The notes under the pieces are model-generated. The model saw only the letters and a program-made list of their open reading frames with translations, ran no database searches and was not told the origin of the DNA. Of a stretch of DNA of 64,000 nt, positions 47,413 to 59,169 are shown in pieces. The DNA comes from Dipteronia dyeriana (taxonomy: Eukaryota; Streptophyta; Magnoliopsida; Sapindales; Sapindaceae), in the NCBI GenBank assembly GCA_032871835.1, contig CM065297.1:24933598-24997597 (forward strand), given 5' to 3'. The stretch's first letter is position 1; every line of letters begins with the position of its first letter. A program made the position numbers and the translations under genes.

Positions 47413-48106
47413 GGACGATTACCAATTAGGTCTTGGACTTTTTGTAAAATTTCAAGTTGTGTGCGACTTTGTAAAAGTGACCAAATTGATCCTCACATTT
47501 TTTCCAAGTGCCAAATTAGTCTCTCTCTTTTTAGAAATAACCAAATTAGTCCCTCAAACAATTTTAGTTAAAGTACGTAAATACCATTTATTTGTTGTAT
47601 TATAGCAAAATTATTTTATTTTTTTATACATTAAAATCACCATTATAACTACAACAAAATCTAAAAATATTATTAATGAAACACCATATGTATCTTTTTT
47701 AATTAAAATTATCTAAAAAAAATCTAAAAATATTTTGTTAAGGCAATATCAATTATATCCTTATTTTATAAAGGAAGTTACCATTCATTTCTAGTTTAGT
47801 ATTTTACTATATTTATATAATTATTAATTTTCTTTTGTTAATAATATATAAGCATTATTTCAAAATTATTAAAAATTGAAAACCCAAAAATATATGTGTT
47901 TAAAAAAATTGTGCATGTGTCATTATTATATTTTTAGGAATAAAGTAAAATTTTATCGCTATGCAGTTAATATTAACTGACGGAATTTAGTTAGAGGAAC
48001 TAATTAGGCACTTGGAAAAAGTGTAAGGACCAATTTGATCACTTTTGTAAAAATCATAAACAAATTGGAATTTTAAAAAATGTCCAGAACTTAATTGGTA
48101 ATTGCC
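47413..48106. mobile_element. MITE-like foldback element (about 694 bp)
   Basis: Long imperfect terminal inverted repeats of about 130-140 bp. Left end ATTACCAATTAGGTCTTGGAC pairs with right end TTAATTGGTAATTGCC; inner blocks ACCAAATTGATCC and GACCAATTTGATC also pair. No transposase. The flanks are T-rich, so the target duplication is unclear; superfamily unassigned. Confidence 0.75.
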
Positions 48107-48351
48107 TTTTTTTATTGTAATTAAAAAGATAGGACTAGAATTAATCAAAGATCGTTAACTTTGCTATATGATGAAATCTTGGTAATGTTGTCCATATATA
48201 CATACAATAATTTTACAAATTAATAAATATTAATTATCAATTAATTAATATTTCGATTAAATGGTCGATTTTATATGGTTCCAAAATTATTAGATCATAG
48301 AGGTTAATGATATTTCTTTATATAAGTTATCAAAAAAGATTGGAAAATAAT

Positions 48352-49246
48352 TGTTGACGTTGATTTCTGGATTGTATTAGAAAAGCCAACAAGGATTGGA
48401 TTTCGACTGTGATTTTCAAAGAGAAAGAGAATGAGAAAGTAACCAAGACACGAGTTTTTTACGTGGTAAAACTCCGATGACCGAAAAAACGTCCACGGGT
48501 GGTTGAATGATCAACCGAGCCAAAATCCACTATGAATTTATAATGTTACAAGCTCTTGATCTCTATTTTTTCTCTCTATATTTTTCTATGATTGCTGTCT
48601 ATATCTTTTTGGCGAGATTATGGGTCTATTTATATGTTTATAGAACCCTAATCTGCTTTGGATAAGTAATAGATCTTTGTATTTAATTGTAATTATTTAC
48701 TTGTTTGAAGCTGATTGTCTTCTTTCCTGTTTCGGAGCCTTATATTGAGATCGAATGAGACTCTAGTAATGTAGTCCAATTAGGACTTATTTCCTTATAT
48801 AAAAGTGTAGTCTTTTTAAAGAAATAAAGTTGTTGCCTGATTGGGAACCCTTCCAGCTTAGTATTTTGTTCTTTTTGGGATTCCTTCTTGATATTGATAT
48901 CTTCGTGTATTTAATGACCTAATCCGTGTGAACTAAGTGCTAGGCTTTTTATTCAGTTTTCTTCATATTTATCTCTAGCAAGGATAATACTCGCTGGTCT
49001 CGAGTAACATCATTTGATCCCAAGTAGAAGCGTCATTTAACCAGTCCCAAGTATCGTCAACTGATCCCGAGTAGTATATAACGTTGATTGACCCTGAGTA
49101 GGTTTTATTCAACATCTGCTTACTCAGGTTTTCTCTTTTTCGGCGATGTCTTGTAGAATATTTTTTGAATGCCTATTCGGATGTCCACCTGGCAATTTAT
49201 TCTCTTTGTTGATGACGTGTACGTGCGATAAAATTCACATATGACA
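48352..49246 (-). repeat. 3' LTR of right Tat element
   Basis: 895 bp, plus-strand ends TGTTGACG...TATGACA. It matches 59170-60036 with scattered substitutions and small indels. A CCCGAGT-containing short repeat near 49010-49080 has a different copy number in the two LTRs. Confidence 0.95.
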
Positions 49247-49692
49247 ATACCCCCTTAAAATATTTTTGCTGAACAAGGTTTCTTCGGGTAAAAGTATTTT
49301 AATTAGTTTTCAATATCTTTTCATTACCCGAGTAAATATCTTGTCATAATGACGTGTCTTAATGATGACGACGTTTTAGAGTTTTGACGGTGAAAGCTAC
49401 TTCTCCTTCTGACATGTGTCCCTTGCCTCTTCGTTTTTTGATATCATTTATGAGAAATGACCCACGCGCTTCCCCATGCACCACCTACGTCATCAATCCT
49501 TATCATTGTTTTTTCCCGCCTTGAGATCTAGGGTTTCGTGCTTTTATTTCTTTAAATTCTTCACTGAGACAGTTGGTTCATTCTTAAAGATTTTTCAGCA
49601 GAAAAAAATTCTTAAACCCAGATTTCTTTATGCAGAAGGTCGTGACTTTCCATTGAAGATCTTGCATCAAACTTTATTCAATGTTAGTTTTA

Positions 49693-52599
49693 ATGGAGCC
49701 ATCTTCCCGACATCATCTTTTTAATGTCGCTCTTGATGCATTAGAACGTGGAGATTTCTAGTTGGTTTCTTGCATTAGAAGATTACTGGGGGAAATCCCT
49801 GCTGATGAACCTTCATTTTTAGAAGTTGATGTTTTTGGGCTTCACCCTGACGTCACTTTTAGTCCTGTATCCAGTTCTTAATCTAGTTTTGATGCTGATA
49901 TTTCTGATCATAGGGTACCTCTTCGAAGGATGGAAAAATATCAAATCAGCAGTGAAGTCTGTAGGCACAATTCGGGGGGAACTCGAATCAAGGAGCAGAT
50001 TGTTAACGAGAATGATGTCGAAGAGGCGTTCAGGGTGTCTCGTCTTACTTTTTTTGCTGAACGCCTGAATGGGTTCGACACCGAGCCAAATGTGGTCGGG
50101 CCAGATGAGATAATGAAGTATCGTGCCCGATTTGATCTGCCCAATTCAGTCACTCTAATTCCAGCGGGTGATAGGGTCGCCTGGAATTCTCCACCAAGCA
50201 TGGTGGCGATCTAAGAATCCATGCTTTGCTGTGGTATCACTCTCCCTTTTCAGCAATTTATTGCCTGGTTTCTAGTTGAAGCAGGGATTGCTCCGGCCCA
50301 ACTGGCCCCGAACAGCTACAAAATCTTGATGTGCATGTGGAACATGTACAGCCGGATGAACCTGTCGCCGCCCTCCCAGAATGAAATCAGGCATTTCTTT
50401 ACGTTGAGACAGTCTAGCAATACAGGAACCTATTTCCTCATGTCTAATTCATCAGACTGTTGGTCTCCAAAGAGACAAAGGTGAATCGGGGAGCTGATAT
50501 CTCTGATGACCCTAACAAGAGGGGTTTTGTATGGGGGTTCCCTACATCCAATAAATGATGGAAGAACAGTTGGTTCTTCGTCAAAAAGAGCCTCGGTCTT
50601 GAAGTCACCCTTAGATCAAGGGATGCTCGGGCGGTGTTGAGAGTTCCCCGTTTCTTCTGTTCCCCCGAGATGTGGAAAAAAAAGAAAATTGATTACAGCG
50701 ATACTGAGCTAACCAGACTTACTCGGGCAGCAGTTCGCACTTTGGAAAAGATGAGCAAGACTTATCTTTTTGTTGAGACGAAGATGATAGAGTTCGGCTT
50801 CTTCAAACAAATTTTGGGCTACCGCAAGCGATGTAAGTGATTTTTGCAACCTTTCTTTCCATTGTTATATATTTTTTATTTTGCATTCTGACGCGGTTCC
50901 TTTTTCTTCTAAGTGTATGATACGAACATCGTTTGCGATCTTCAGGCTCGCCAAGTGAAGTCACTTATTCAGGCGAGTCGAAAAGAAGCTTCTCGTCAAG
51001 GCAATGAAGGCATCGTCCCGCCTAAGTCCGACTAGGAGACTGATACGGTTGAAGAGCAAGTTCCCGAAGATGTCCCTGAGGATGTTGTTCAATCGACAGC
51101 TGGGGAAACTAGTGGTCCAAGTGGCCCGACCAATACTCAGCTGCATGACTTCGGGCAAGGGCAGAGTGAAGGTCTTGGTGAGGAGTTTGCTGGCGGACTG
51201 ATGCCGGTGATGGAGGTAATACCTCTGCGGGACAGGTACCCATAGGTCCTGAATTTTTTGAAGCCTTCCAGGATGATACTCATGAAGATCCCGCAGCTGA
51301 TCTCAGTTTCCACCGCTCTCGGGGTGAGAAATGGAAGGCAATCAGCTCTTCAACTAATCATCTCAATGTCCCTTGGGTGGTCTCTTTCATTGACTCCAGC
51401 GATGAAGATATTGTGGCTGAGACTCATCCGAGTGTTGATGTTGGAGCATCGGCGGATGCCGAGGCTTTGGAGCCGAACAGGGGTTCCCCTCCTTCCGAGG
51501 TTGAAGATCTAGGGGCTGAACCCTCGAGGGTTCCTTCACATCCTTCTCCCTAGGATATGTTGCGGGAGATGTCATCTGGTCAAGCTTTTATCGGGGACGA
51601 TCGATGGAGCTGTTTTCGGGATGGCTCCCTTGCTGAACGTCTTCAAAACGTTTTTAACGGTGCATCTTATGTAAGTTATCTTTAACTTCCTTCAGTTGCT
51701 TTGTTTGTTTGTTTGGCAGATTTTTAATCGAACTACTTTGTAGATGGTGGCCGAGTTCGCTGAGCTGGTTCAGACGCAACAACATCAAGCCGATAGAATA
51801 AGGCGTCTCGAAGCTCAGCTGAAAGAAAGCGAGGATCAACGTGCTCGGGTCGAAACAGCTTATCAACAAGAGGTTGGTTCTACCCAAGTTTTTGCTGACC
51901 ACTATTTGGCGAAGCAGGTTGAAGCCAAGGGGAAAGCTTCTTTGGCAGAGGAGAAGGCAACATCACTTCAAGATTTGTTGTCCTCTGCCCAAGAATCCAT
52001 GCTTAAGGCCGAGAAAGAAGCGGAGCAGTCCAAGTCGGCGTATGAGCATAAAATCGAAGATTTGGAACGCTAGGCTCTGACAGTCGAATCCTTGTCCGGA
52101 GAAGTCAAGCTGGAACTTGAAGTCCAAGAGGTGGATAGTTTTTAGAGATCCCCTGCCTACGACGCCCTTCTCCTTCGGGAGTTTCAGCGATGGCTAGTTT
52201 CGGCTGGATAATTCTTCAAAGTTAAGAATATGGCGACTGAGAAGGCCCGAACTAACTGGGAGCTGTCAATCAAACATTATGTGAATCGGTCCTTGGAATC
52301 TCTCTGGACTCAGATGAAGGAATATAGGGCTTACTGCCCCAGCCGAGGCAAGGAGCCCCATCCCATGCATTTGGAGGTTCCATCTAAGCATTCCCTCTCG
52401 ACTTTTTACGCCAATGGAGAGTCAGTCGTAGAGGGTGTGGTGCCTGATATTGGGCCGATCCCAAGAGGGGATTTGTAGCCAATGGATGGACGATTCGGCC
52501 GACACAATTGATTAGTCTTCTAATGAGAGCCTGCTCCGTGAATACGAGATGGTGTCAGACCCGAGTATTGGCAAGGGCTCCAAATCCTCACAATCCTGA
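49693..52599 (+). pseudogene. Antisense extra gene (aORF) of Tat element, right copy, three exons
   Basis: Opposite to gag-pol, between pol and the 3' LTR. Exon 1 is 49693-50832, from MEPSSRHHLF through a Transposase_28-like region (NSYKILMCMW, GFVWGFPTS) to GYRKR. Intron 1 is 50833-50913 (81 bp). Exon 2 is 50914-51670, acidic. Intron 2 is 51671-51743 (73 bp). Exon 3 is 51744-52599, with the coiled coil HLEAQLKE-type heptads and the EPHPMHLEVP block, ending KSSQS then TGA. In-frame stops (for example TAG near 49759, TAA 50212-50214, TAG near 52072) and a frameshift near 50480 inactivate it. Intron 1 splits a codon after base 1 and intron 2 falls between codons, exactly as in the left copy. 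Grande-type Tat elements are known to carry such antisense genes; function unknown. Confidence 0.85.
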
Positions 52600-52672
52600 T
52601 TTTTGTAGATAGGATTTTTTGTAGACTTAACAATTCTTTGTAAAGAATACTTTGTAATAATTCTTTTGACAG

Positions 52673-52682
52673 ATCAATAAAA
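52673..52682 (+). terminator. Possible poly(A) signal of the antisense gene
   Basis: ATCAATAAAA lies about 75 bases after the antisense gene's stop codon, on its strand. Confidence 0.4.
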
Positions 52683-52734
52683 TTCCGAGTAGCTTTTTTG
52701 AACCTGGTTTGATTTTATTGCTCGTGAAATTTCT

Positions 52735-52990
52735 TTAACTTGACTATGATTGCTGAGTATCTTATTAAACCAGCTATTTCTGACATTCGCGTAACTTAAC
52801 CGAGTATCTTATTAAACCGATTGTCACCCGAATAATGCCAAGTATCTTATTAAACTGGTTATTGCAATCTTTATGCCAAGTATCTGGCTAACTCTGATGT
52901 TCGGGTAACTTCACCGAGTATCTTATTAAACCGGTTGTCACCCGAATAATTTTAATGCTTAGTATCTTATTAAACTGGCTAGTATTATTA
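52735..52990. repeat. Tandem array inside Tat element (right copy)
   Basis: Units of about 40-65 bp built on GAGTATCTTATTAAACCGG followed by TTGTCACCCGAATAAT. At least five cores are visible. Homologous, inverted, to 120-450. It sits between the antisense gene's 3' end and the pol 3' end. Confidence 0.85.
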
Positions 52991-53496
52991 ACCGTGTCAT
53001 CTTAAAACAGACAAGTAGGTTTATACTTGTGTTTTATACACGGTTGTTACCCGAACATTACATCATGGCTCACCATAATCATATTTTTGAGTCCTTACAC
53101 ATTATCGAGGACGTCTCTCCAGTTTTTATGCACAAGGGTTTGTCGAATTATTAAGCTTTTTGAATTGCTTAACACAGCTACGCATTTCATCGGATTTACC
53201 TTTTTTCTAAGGTCATTTGACCTTGCTCGGCTGGCATGCTCTTTCGAGCTTCTCCGCCCATTCTGGATTTAATGGTCCCGAGTATTCTATTTGCATGTTC
53301 TTATTATCATGCTTGTCTTCCATATGTTATTTATCATATGCTTTCTTTTGGAAATCCCGAGTTCGATGCTTTTCTTTTGAAAATCCCGAGTTTGATTTTT
53401 ATTCACAACTGTAAAATCAATAAGTTTTTAAATTCCACAGCTAATATTCATCCTAACTAAAATTGTCCTGACTAGAAAAAAGAACAAAAAAATGAT

Positions 53497-54573
53497 TTAA
53501 TGATAGAAAATCTTCAGATATTGGGCATTGCATTGTCGGGGTAAAACCTGTGCAATCCAATACGGTACATGGCCAGCTACTCCTTCAATTTTGTACGGGT
53601 ATTCCCACTTATCAACCAGGGAACCTACAACTTTATTTTTGTGTTCAATGACACCTTTCTGAGTACCAGATCTCCTAGCTGGAATTTTCTGACCCGAACA
53701 TGAGAGTTGTAGTGACGGGCTACTATTTGCTGATATGCCATATTTCGTATTCGGGACTTCTCCCTTTTCTCTTCTAGCTCATCTAGACATTTTTAACAAC
53801 ATATCAACATTCTGATCTTCATCATATAGCCTGACTCGGGGTGATGTATATGACGTTTCTACGGGTATAACAACTTCTGTTCCAAACGCTAAAGTGTATG
53901 GAGTCTCTCATGTTGAAGTTCTCGTTGTTGTCTGATACGCCCATAATACTTCGGGAAGCTTTTCAACCCAGCTTCCTTTCTTGGCATCTAGATTCGCTTT
54001 GAGTGTGTGCTTGATGATTTTGTTCACTGCTTCAACCTGCCCATTTGTTTGAGGGTGGGCAGGTGTGGCATAGTAATTGGCAATCTGGTACTCTTTACAC
54101 AGCTGTCTGAATTTCAGGTTATCAAACTGGGTGTCATTGTCAGTGATAATAGTGTTTGGGACTCCAAACCTATAAAGTATATTCTTTTTCATGAAATTTG
54201 TGGTGTTTGCTTCTGTTATATGCACTAATGCTTTAGCTTCTACCCACTTCGTGAAATAGTCAACGGCTACTATGGCATGCTTCGTTTCACCCCCTGTCCC
54301 GGTTGGCATTGGACCGGTTAGATCCAAACCCCACATTGCAAATGGCCATGAGGATTTGAGGTTTCTGAGCTGCTCAGGGGGCTGTCGGATGTCATTAGCA
54401 ATCCTTTGGCAAGTATTGCAACTTTCTGAACACTGCTGTGCATCTGAGAACAGAGTAGGCCAATAATAGCCTTGCTTGAGTACCTTGTGTGCTAAACCTT
54501 TACCCCCAGTGTGGTTTCTGCAAACTCCTCCATGTATTTTCTGTAATATCCGATATGCATCTTCCTCTGACAC
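53497..54573 (-). pseudogene. Tat integrase, broken
   Basis: Starts with the zinc-binding region (CRNHTGGKGLAHKVLKQGYYWP and CNTCQRIAND), followed by the core with catalytic D in WGLDLTGPMP, D in ITDNDTQFDN and E in TNGQVEAVNKIIKHTLK. The C-terminal GPY-like domain (HVRVRKFQLGDLVLRKV) runs to a stop at 53499-53497. A stop or frame change near 53908 and another near 53790 break it. No chromodomain is visible, as expected for Tat. Confidence 0.88.
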
Positions 54574-54615
54574 ACATCTCTGGAGTATTTGGGAATACCC
54601 CCTTCTGTATAGTTC

Positions 54616-55230
54616 TCATCCAATCAATGTATACCTTGCTAATCTATACCTGATACGTTTTGCTTGTAAGGGGTCTTTCGGGAGAGTGTCTTCTTCCAGG
54701 AACCATTTTAGCTGAGTCATCCAACCGTCTGGCGGTGTTCGGATTTCTAAAATTTCAAAGTTTCTTGGTTCAGTTGTGCTCGATTTAAGGAGATGTGCAA
54801 CCGGAATAGTCTTTGGCCTAATTGTGGTTGTTGTTGATGCTAGCTTGGATAATGCGTCTACCTTTTCATTATCCTCCCTAGAGATCTGAGAAATCTTATA
54901 TTCTTTAAATTTCTGGATGAGCTGTTTTGCAATGTCACGGTAGGCTATCATGCCTTCATCCTTGGCTTGGTACTCGTCCAAGACTTGGTTGACAACTACC
55001 TGTGAATCGCTGAATATCTCGACCTCATCTGCCTCGAGAGCTATAAAGACTCTGAGTCCAGCTAGTAATGCCTTGTACTCGGCTTGATTGTTGGTTGCTT
55101 TGAAGTCAAACCTCATGGCACATTCGACATCATCTCCTTCTGGAGTGTATACCACAATCCCTTCCCTGCTGCCATGAGTGTTTGAAGAGCCATCAACATA
55201 CAGTTTCCATGTGAAATTTTTACCCAACAT
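54616..55230 (-). pseudogene. Tat second (archaeal-type) RNase H
   Basis: About 205 codons downstream of the RT-RNase H. It has a full acidic set: D in LYVDGSSNTHG, E in NNQAEYKALLAGL, D in IFSDSQVVVNQV and D in REDNEKVDALSKLAS. Plant Tat elements characteristically carry this additional RNase H after a degenerate first one. The frame is open across the domain, although the element is dead elsewhere. Confidence 0.88.
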
Positions 55231-56830
55231 TTGTTTTTGCTTCCAGGTTCGGTTCTGTGAACTCTGCTATAAAATCTGTCACTACTTGCCCTTTGAGAGA
55301 TGTCCTGGGGATGTAGTGGATATCGAATTCACTTAGCTCAATTGCCCATTTGGTTAATCTCCCTAAAATCTGCTTCAATGGGCAATCGGTGAGAACCTGG
55401 ATTGTATGAGCATGAAAGTACGGCCTTAGTTTTCTTACTGCTGAAACCAGTGCTAGGGCCATTTTTTCTGCCTGTGAATATCTGGTCTCAGCTGGTAGAA
55501 GTGCCTTGCTGGTGTAGTATATTGGTTTTTGTACTCTATCTCCTGTTCTGACTATGACTGAGCTTGCTGCTAGTTCTGTAATTGATAAGTACAGTTGGAG
55601 TGTCTCCCCCATCTGAGGTTTTGAAAGGATGAGAGTCTGCCCTAGATATTCTTTAATTTTTAAGAATGCCTGCTCGCACTCTTCATTCCATTCAAGTCCT
55701 TTCCATTTTCTAATTACTTTGAAAAAAGGTGCACATCTGTCTGTGGCCTTTGAGATAAATCTATCCAAAGAAGCTAAGCATTCTGTCAAGCGATGTACTT
55801 CTTTGATTGTCCTCGGTGAAGTTATTTTTTACAGGGCCTGGATCTTTTCGGGGTTGACTTTGATTCCTTTTCGGTGAACTTGAAAACCCAGGAATCTTCC
55901 TTAAGGAACCCCGAATAAACACTTGTTCGGATTTAGCTTCATTTGGTATCTCCTCAAGACATCAAATGTTTCTCGCAGGTCTGAAATGTGCTTGACTGCC
56001 GTGATGCTCTTGGTCAGCATGTCATCAATGTATACTTTCATGTTCCTTCCAATTTGTCGTGTGAATATTCTGTTGACCAGCCTTTGATATGTTGCTCCTG
56101 TATTTTTTAATCAGAAGGGCATTACTGTGTAACAGTACAAACCCTGATCAGTTGTGAACGCTGCTTCTTCTTCGTCAGCCTTGTTCATCCGGATTTGGTT
56201 ATATCTTGAATAAGCGTCCATGAAACTGAGCAAATCATGGCCTGATGTAGCGTCCACCAACTGATCTATCCTCGGAAGTGGAAAACTATCTTTCGGGCAT
56301 TCCTTGTTCATATTTGTGAAATCTACACACATCCTCCACTATCCATTCTTCTTTTGGACGAGGACTATATTAGCCACCCATTGAGAGTAATTGACCTCTC
56401 TAATCGATCCTACAACGAGTAGCTTTTCTACTTCCTGTTTGATTGACTGACTTCTTTCGAGATTGAATGATCTTCTCTTTTGTATCACCGATTTTGCATT
56501 TGGGTCTATTGTGAGATGGTGAGATATTATTCGGGCATCTACCCTGACCATGTCTTCATGACTCCAAACAAACACATCCCCGTATTCTTTAAGTAGATCA
56601 ATGAGGCATTGTTTGACTCTTCCTTCCAGGTTGGCCCCGATCTTGACCTTTTTGTCTGGTTCATCTTCTTTCAAGGTGATTTCTTCGACCGGTTCAGTTT
56701 TGGATTCATTCGGCTCTTCCCTTAGATCGAATTCGAATGATAGTGGTTTTTCGTTCTGACTCGGCTGTGTTTTAGTGCAAACTTGTTCATTTTTGTCCAT
56801 GTATACTGACAGTTTAGCTCTTCGGGCCAT
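55220..56830 (-). pseudogene. Tat reverse transcriptase and first RNase H, broken
   Basis: RT landmarks are VNYSQWVANIVLVQKKNG, CVDFTNMNKECPKDSFPLPR, LLSFMDAYSRYNQI, the catalytic VYIDDML near 56021-56037 and FLGFQVHRKGI. A first RNase H follows (KPIYYTSKALLPAETRYSQ). Stops lie at 56341-56339 (TAG), 56113-56111 (TGA) and about 55900 and 55830. The YIDD motif itself is intact. Confidence 0.88.
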
Positions 56831-57126
56831 CTCTTGGGATCCCTTGACTACCCCGACCCCTGTTTGGACGAGAATTTCATCATCAAGGCATAAGTGGCTA
56901 TTACGACCTTAGTTTTATTCAGGAATGGTCATCCCAATAGTGCATTATATGGCCAATTGTCCAAGTCTACCACCACGAAGTCGAGCAATACAGTTCTCTG
57001 GCAAGGTGCCACTCCAATCTTCACAGGTAGCTTTACCGTTCCGAGTGACCTGACCTCAACTCCCCCGAATCCTCTGAGTGGGGTATGAAAGGGCTGTAGG
57101 TCCTTTTGGTCTAACCTGAGTTGATC

Positions 57127-57948
57127 TTAGACGGCTACATTTAGAATGTCTGTTAAGCTTCCATTATCTATCAGGATTCTCCTAACTTTCCGGTGACCAA
57201 TCCGGGCACTTATGACCAATGGGTCATTTGGCCGAACATCGACGCCATCTGAGTCTGCTTCTGTGAATGTTATTGGGTCCCATCCTTCCTTTACCCTCTT
57301 CGGGTCTGGCTCTACCGAGTTTACATCAAAGTTATTTCTTGCTTCTACTGCTTTTCTGATTTCCTGAGTTCGCTCTCTGTTACATCTTCCAGTGGATGGT
57401 CCTCCAAAGATCGTATGTATTACTTTATTTGCCTCTGGACTGGCCCTTTGATTTCGACCAGAGCTGTGATAGGCCCAGATCTCTTTCTTTGCTTCTGATT
57501 TTTCATCCCTTTTCAAGATCACATCCTTTAGATGTCCTTCCCGAATGAGGGTTTCTATGTAATCTCTGACCTGGTAACACTTGGAAGTCTCATGACCGGT
57601 TTTCTTGTGGAACCTGCAGTATTTGGTTGTATCTCGCAGAGCAAACTGAGATTGACGGCGTGGCTCTTGTGCCATATTCTTTGTTTCCAGAATGGCCATG
57701 ATTTCCTTCTGTTTTTTCTGAAGAGGGGTGTAGTTGATGTATCTGCCTAGGTATTTTTCCGTGGTTTTTTTGGCATTACTCTCGTTTCCCCTGTCATTGC
57801 TCTTTTCTTTACTGTTTCCTTTTTGTTTTCCCTTTTGATACTGTACCTTGAACTCAGCGTCCTTCTCAGGTTTTCCTCCATGCATGTAGCTTCCTCCAGT
57901 GGCTAACTCTTCTTCTTCCCCTAATGCATACCCTCCTGTCATGTCCAT
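57127..57948 (-). pseudogene. Tat gag C-terminus and aspartic protease
   Basis: Open frame of 273 codons. A Lys/Glu-rich linker is followed by the zinc-knuckle-like CRFHKKTGHETSKC with YQVRDYIETLIREG, then a protease region with RILIDNGSLTDIL, where DNG replaces the usual DTG/DSG as in Tat elements. The rest of the protease continues in a broken frame towards 56830. Confidence 0.85.
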
Positions 57949-57957
57949 CGTATCTGC

Positions 57958-58980
57958 TTATCTGGTCAGACGGGCTCTTCTTAAATCGAAAGATAGCCGT
58001 CCATTCTGCAGGTTGTTGATGAATGCAACAATTATTGCTTCATCGTTTGCACTGCCAATTTCTGATACTGCTTGGCCAAATCTCCCCAGATATTGCTTCA
58101 GCGACCCATCTTTTCCTTGTTTTATTTGAGAAAGGTAAGCCACTGACTTTTTCCTGTGAACATTGATCAGGAATTACCTTGAGAAGCTCCTACTTAGTTC
58201 ACTAAAACTTCCAATGCTTGCTGTGGGCAATCTCCCGAACCATCTTAAGCCCATGTCTCCTAAAGTTTGTGGAAAGTTGAGACACAGTAAGAGATCACTA
58301 TGGGCATACTGGGCCATAACACTTTTATAGTGTCTGACGTGCTCCTTTGTGTTTGGGTCTGTGTCTTTCTTGAACTGCTCCACGTGCCGCATCCTGAACC
58401 TTTCTGGGAATGGGGTTCGCAAGATTTTCCTGATGAATGGACTGTCAGAATCGTCATCAGATAAATCGTTACACCCATAACGTTTGACCAGTGCGTCCAT
58501 TTGTCGCCTATTGTTCTCGAGTTAGGCTTTGGATTACGATGTCCCTGTTTCCCACCGGACTTCCCTAATGGTTGAACCGCTGGGTGATTGTCATTCCTCT
58601 TTCAGGTTCTTCACTTTGATGCTGGGTTTCACGTATGATTTTATGATGACGCTTGCGATGGTGCCGATCGCTATCTTCTGATGACAACCGGCCCCTGTAC
58701 CCGTCATGTTTACGGTGTCTAGTACCGACTGTCTGATCCTGGTTCTGCTTCTAGCGTAGTCGTTCCTCTTTAGGTGTTTCACATCCAGCCTGATTGATTG
58801 GGGTAGGGTTCCTTCCGACTTCTGGTGTATTTATTTCTGGCCCTTCTACCACCGAACGAAGCCTTGTAGGTGGGCGGTTAGGAGTTTGTGCTTCTGTAGC
58901 CAGTAGATCAACTCATTCCTTTACTGTATCTGCCACCAATTGTTGCAACGCCTCTCAGAAGCGTTGCGTCAAGTCTCTGC
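57958..58980 (-). pseudogene. Tat gag N-terminal part, broken
   Basis: The retrotransposon gag domain is visible at 58174-58500 (TPFPERFRMRHVEQFKKDTDP, LRWFGRLPTASIGSFSELS) and 57958-58143 (AYLSQIKQGKDGSLKQYLGRF, AFINNLQNGRLSFDL). A charged N-terminal stretch (DRHHRKRHHK near 58660) extends upstream with stops. The start codon is not certain. Confidence 0.8.
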
Positions 58981-59149
58981 TGGTCGGGGGAACTTGCTGG
59001 ATCCCCACTAGGAATGTAGGTTGATTTTCTATTGTTGCAGCGAGATCCCCCGAGGTACTGCCAACATGGAAGTTATCCGGAGATTTTCGGACATCCCCGG
59101 AACTGCTTCTACTTCATGTCATTGCTTTTAATCAAATCGGAGGTTCAAG

Positions 59150-59167
59150 CCCCTCCTTCTAGCGCCA
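59150..59167 (-). other. Primer binding site of right Tat element
   Basis: On the minus strand TGGCGCTAGAAGGAGGGG follows the 5' LTR after a two-base gap. TGGCGC is the usual start of PBSs in this group; the exact tRNA is not assigned. Confidence 0.75.
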
Positions 59168-59169
59168 GT

